NCBI GenBank assembly: GCA_964342155.1
Contig: CAYFEQ010000011.1
Location: forward strand, 1 to 32,824
From: GCA-2701705 sp964342155
GTDB lineage: Bacteria; Pseudomonadota; Gammaproteobacteria; GCA-002705445; GCA-002716945
DNA: 32,824 nucleotides
Direction: 5' to 3'
Of this stretch, positions 31,905 to 32,824 are shown one piece after another; position 1 is the first letter of the stretch, and each line of letters opens with the position of its first letter. The position numbers and the translations under genes are program-made. The notes below the pieces were generated by a model that saw only the letters and a program-made list of their open reading frames with translations, made no database searches and had not been told where the DNA came from.

Positions 31905-32824
31905 TTATATTTCTCGAAGTTTTCTTCTGAGTATTTTGCCAACGTTATTTTTAGGTAATTCCTTTATAAATTCTACATATTTAGGTATTTTGTATATTGT
32001 AAGCCCTTTCTTACAATAAGCTATTACTTCACCTTTCTCCAAATTAGGATTACTGGTAACGATGAATAATTTTATGCTTTCTCCTCTATTTTTATCTGCA
32101 ATTCCAATTACGCCAGCTTCTAAAATATCTGGGTGCCTAGTAACATAATCCTCTATTTCACCAGGATAAACATTAAATCCAGATGAAATAATCATATCTT
32201 TTTTTCTATCAACAATTTTTATGAACCCATCTTGGTTTATTTTTGCTATATCTCCTGTTTTAAAATAACCATCTTTTGTGAAAACATTTTCTGTTTCTTC
32301 TTTTGAATTCCAATATTCTTTCATTACTTGCGGCCCTTTTACACATAACTCACCTTCTTTACCAATTTGCAATTCTTTTTCATTCTCATCTCTTACAGAA
32401 ATTTCTGTTGAGGGCATTGGTAAACCAATAAATCCATTAAATTCATCTGTTATAATATTGATTGCTAAAACTGGTGATGTTTCAGTTAATCCATAGCCTT
32501 GTATTATATTAGTTCCAGTTATTTTCTTCCATTTTTCTGCTGTATCTTTTAAAACTGCCATTCCTCCACCTACTGCAAATTTTAATTTCGTAAAATCTAA
32601 CTTTTTAAATTCAGAATTTGAGATTAATAAATTAAACAATGTGTTTACTCCTGTCACAACAGTAAATTTATTCTTTTTCAGTGTGCCAATAAATCTTTTG
32701 ATATCTCGGGGATTCGTTATTAATAAATTTTCTGCTCCTAATCTAAAAAAAGTTAAGCAGTTAACAGTAAGAGAAAAAATATGATATAAGGGAAGAGCTG
32801 TCAATATAATCTCCTTGCCTTCAG
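31905..32824 (-). CDS. fadD: Long-chain fatty acid-CoA ligase, C-terminal part (5' end outside window)
   Basis: FadD activates fatty acids to acyl-CoA by way of an acyl-adenylate. About 305 C-terminal residues are present and the frame stays open to the window edge, where EGKEI precedes TALPLYHIF exactly as in E. coli FadD; the start is therefore upstream of the window. Motifs: LLITNPRDIKRFI, GVNTLFNLLISN, adenylation motif GYGLTETSP, TGDIAKINQDGFIKIVDR, MIISSGFNVYPGEIED (FACS signature region), and the catalytic Lys in NVGKILRRKLREI. Its stop codon directly abuts the fbpC stop, with no base between. The role is fatty acid uptake or recycling. Confidence 0.95.
   Translation of the reverse strand, partial: EGKEIILTALPLYHIFSLTVNCLTFFRLGAENLLITNPRDIKRFIGTLKKNKFTVVTGVNTLFNLLISNSEFKKLDFTKLKFAVGGGMAVLKDTAEKWKKITGTNIIQGYGLTETSPVLAINIITDEFNGFIGLPMPSTEISVRDENEKELQIGKEGELCVKGPQVMKEYWNSKEETENVFTKDGYFKTGDIAKINQDGFIKIVDRKKDMIISSGFNVYPGEIEDYVTRHPDILEAGVIGIADKNRGESIKLFIVTSNPNLEKGEVIAYCKKGLTIYKIPKYVEFIKELPKNNVGKILRRKLREI

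Noticed and set aside
1..32824. Mobile elements, prophage, CRISPR array, toxin-antitoxin or defence genes
   Set aside because: No transposase, integrase, direct-repeat array, att-like duplication or compositional island was seen; nearly every frame matches a conserved core family.

Overview
This window is ordinary core chromosome of an AT-rich, compact gammaproteobacterium. Three things support that. The codon third positions are strongly A/T. Gaps between genes are mostly under 10 nt, and many genes overlap. The order hemA | TPR lipoprotein - ispE - tRNA-Gln - prs - rplY - pth - ychF - tRNA-Met is the one I know from Pseudomonas-type gammaproteobacteria. The mix of AT-richness, compactness and the Gram-negative envelope genes (Kdo, heptose, TolC) suggests a streamlined marine lineage such as SAR86 or a relative. 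That placement is inference. I see no mobile elements, phage genes, CRISPR arrays or foreign-looking islands. An N-run of exactly 100 bases in the last ABC gene shows this is a scaffolded assembly.

Layout. (1) 1-6118, minus strand: a transcription unit running leftwards from a TPR lipoprotein through ispE, tRNA-Gln, prs, rplY, pth and ychF to a truncated tRNA-Met. It serves isoprenoid and PRPP synthesis and translation. The lolB gene usual at this place is missing. (2) 6178-17415, plus strand: thirteen genes with no gap above 6 nt: hemA, prfA, prmC, gatC, gatA, gatB, mreB, mreC, mreD, rsmJ, an unrecognised gene, ibaG and dinB. They link haem precursor synthesis, translation termination, tRNA amidation, rod shape, rRNA methylation, a BolA-type factor and DNA polymerase IV. 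(3) 17480-20564: metY (plus) and thiC (minus), convergent, with no visible riboswitch. (4) 20637-24164, plus: a PCMT-like methyltransferase, a single-domain rhodanese, TolC and the Kdo transferase waaA. (5) 24143-28156: LPS inner-core functions: kdkA (minus), a GT9 heptosyltransferase-like gene (plus), then ilvE - hldA - hldC (minus). The usual bifunctional HldE is split into two overlapping genes. (6) 28281-31904, plus: a Fur-box-controlled ferric iron ABC importer (fbpA, fbpB, fbpC), with the assembly gap in fbpC. (7) 31905-end, minus: the C-terminal part of a long-chain acyl-CoA synthetase (FadD).

How the genes work together. PrmC methylates the release factor encoded just upstream of it. 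HldA and HldC make the ADP-heptose precursor that the nearby glycosyltransferase would use, on a Kdo added by WaaA and phosphorylated by KdkA. FbpA, FbpB and FbpC form one iron importer.

I did not find a convincing new multi-gene system. The most useful leads are the split HldE, the lolB-less cluster, the PCMT-like protein without the canonical Ser motif, the unrecognised 160-residue protein, the 13-gene run and the Fur-controlled promoter.
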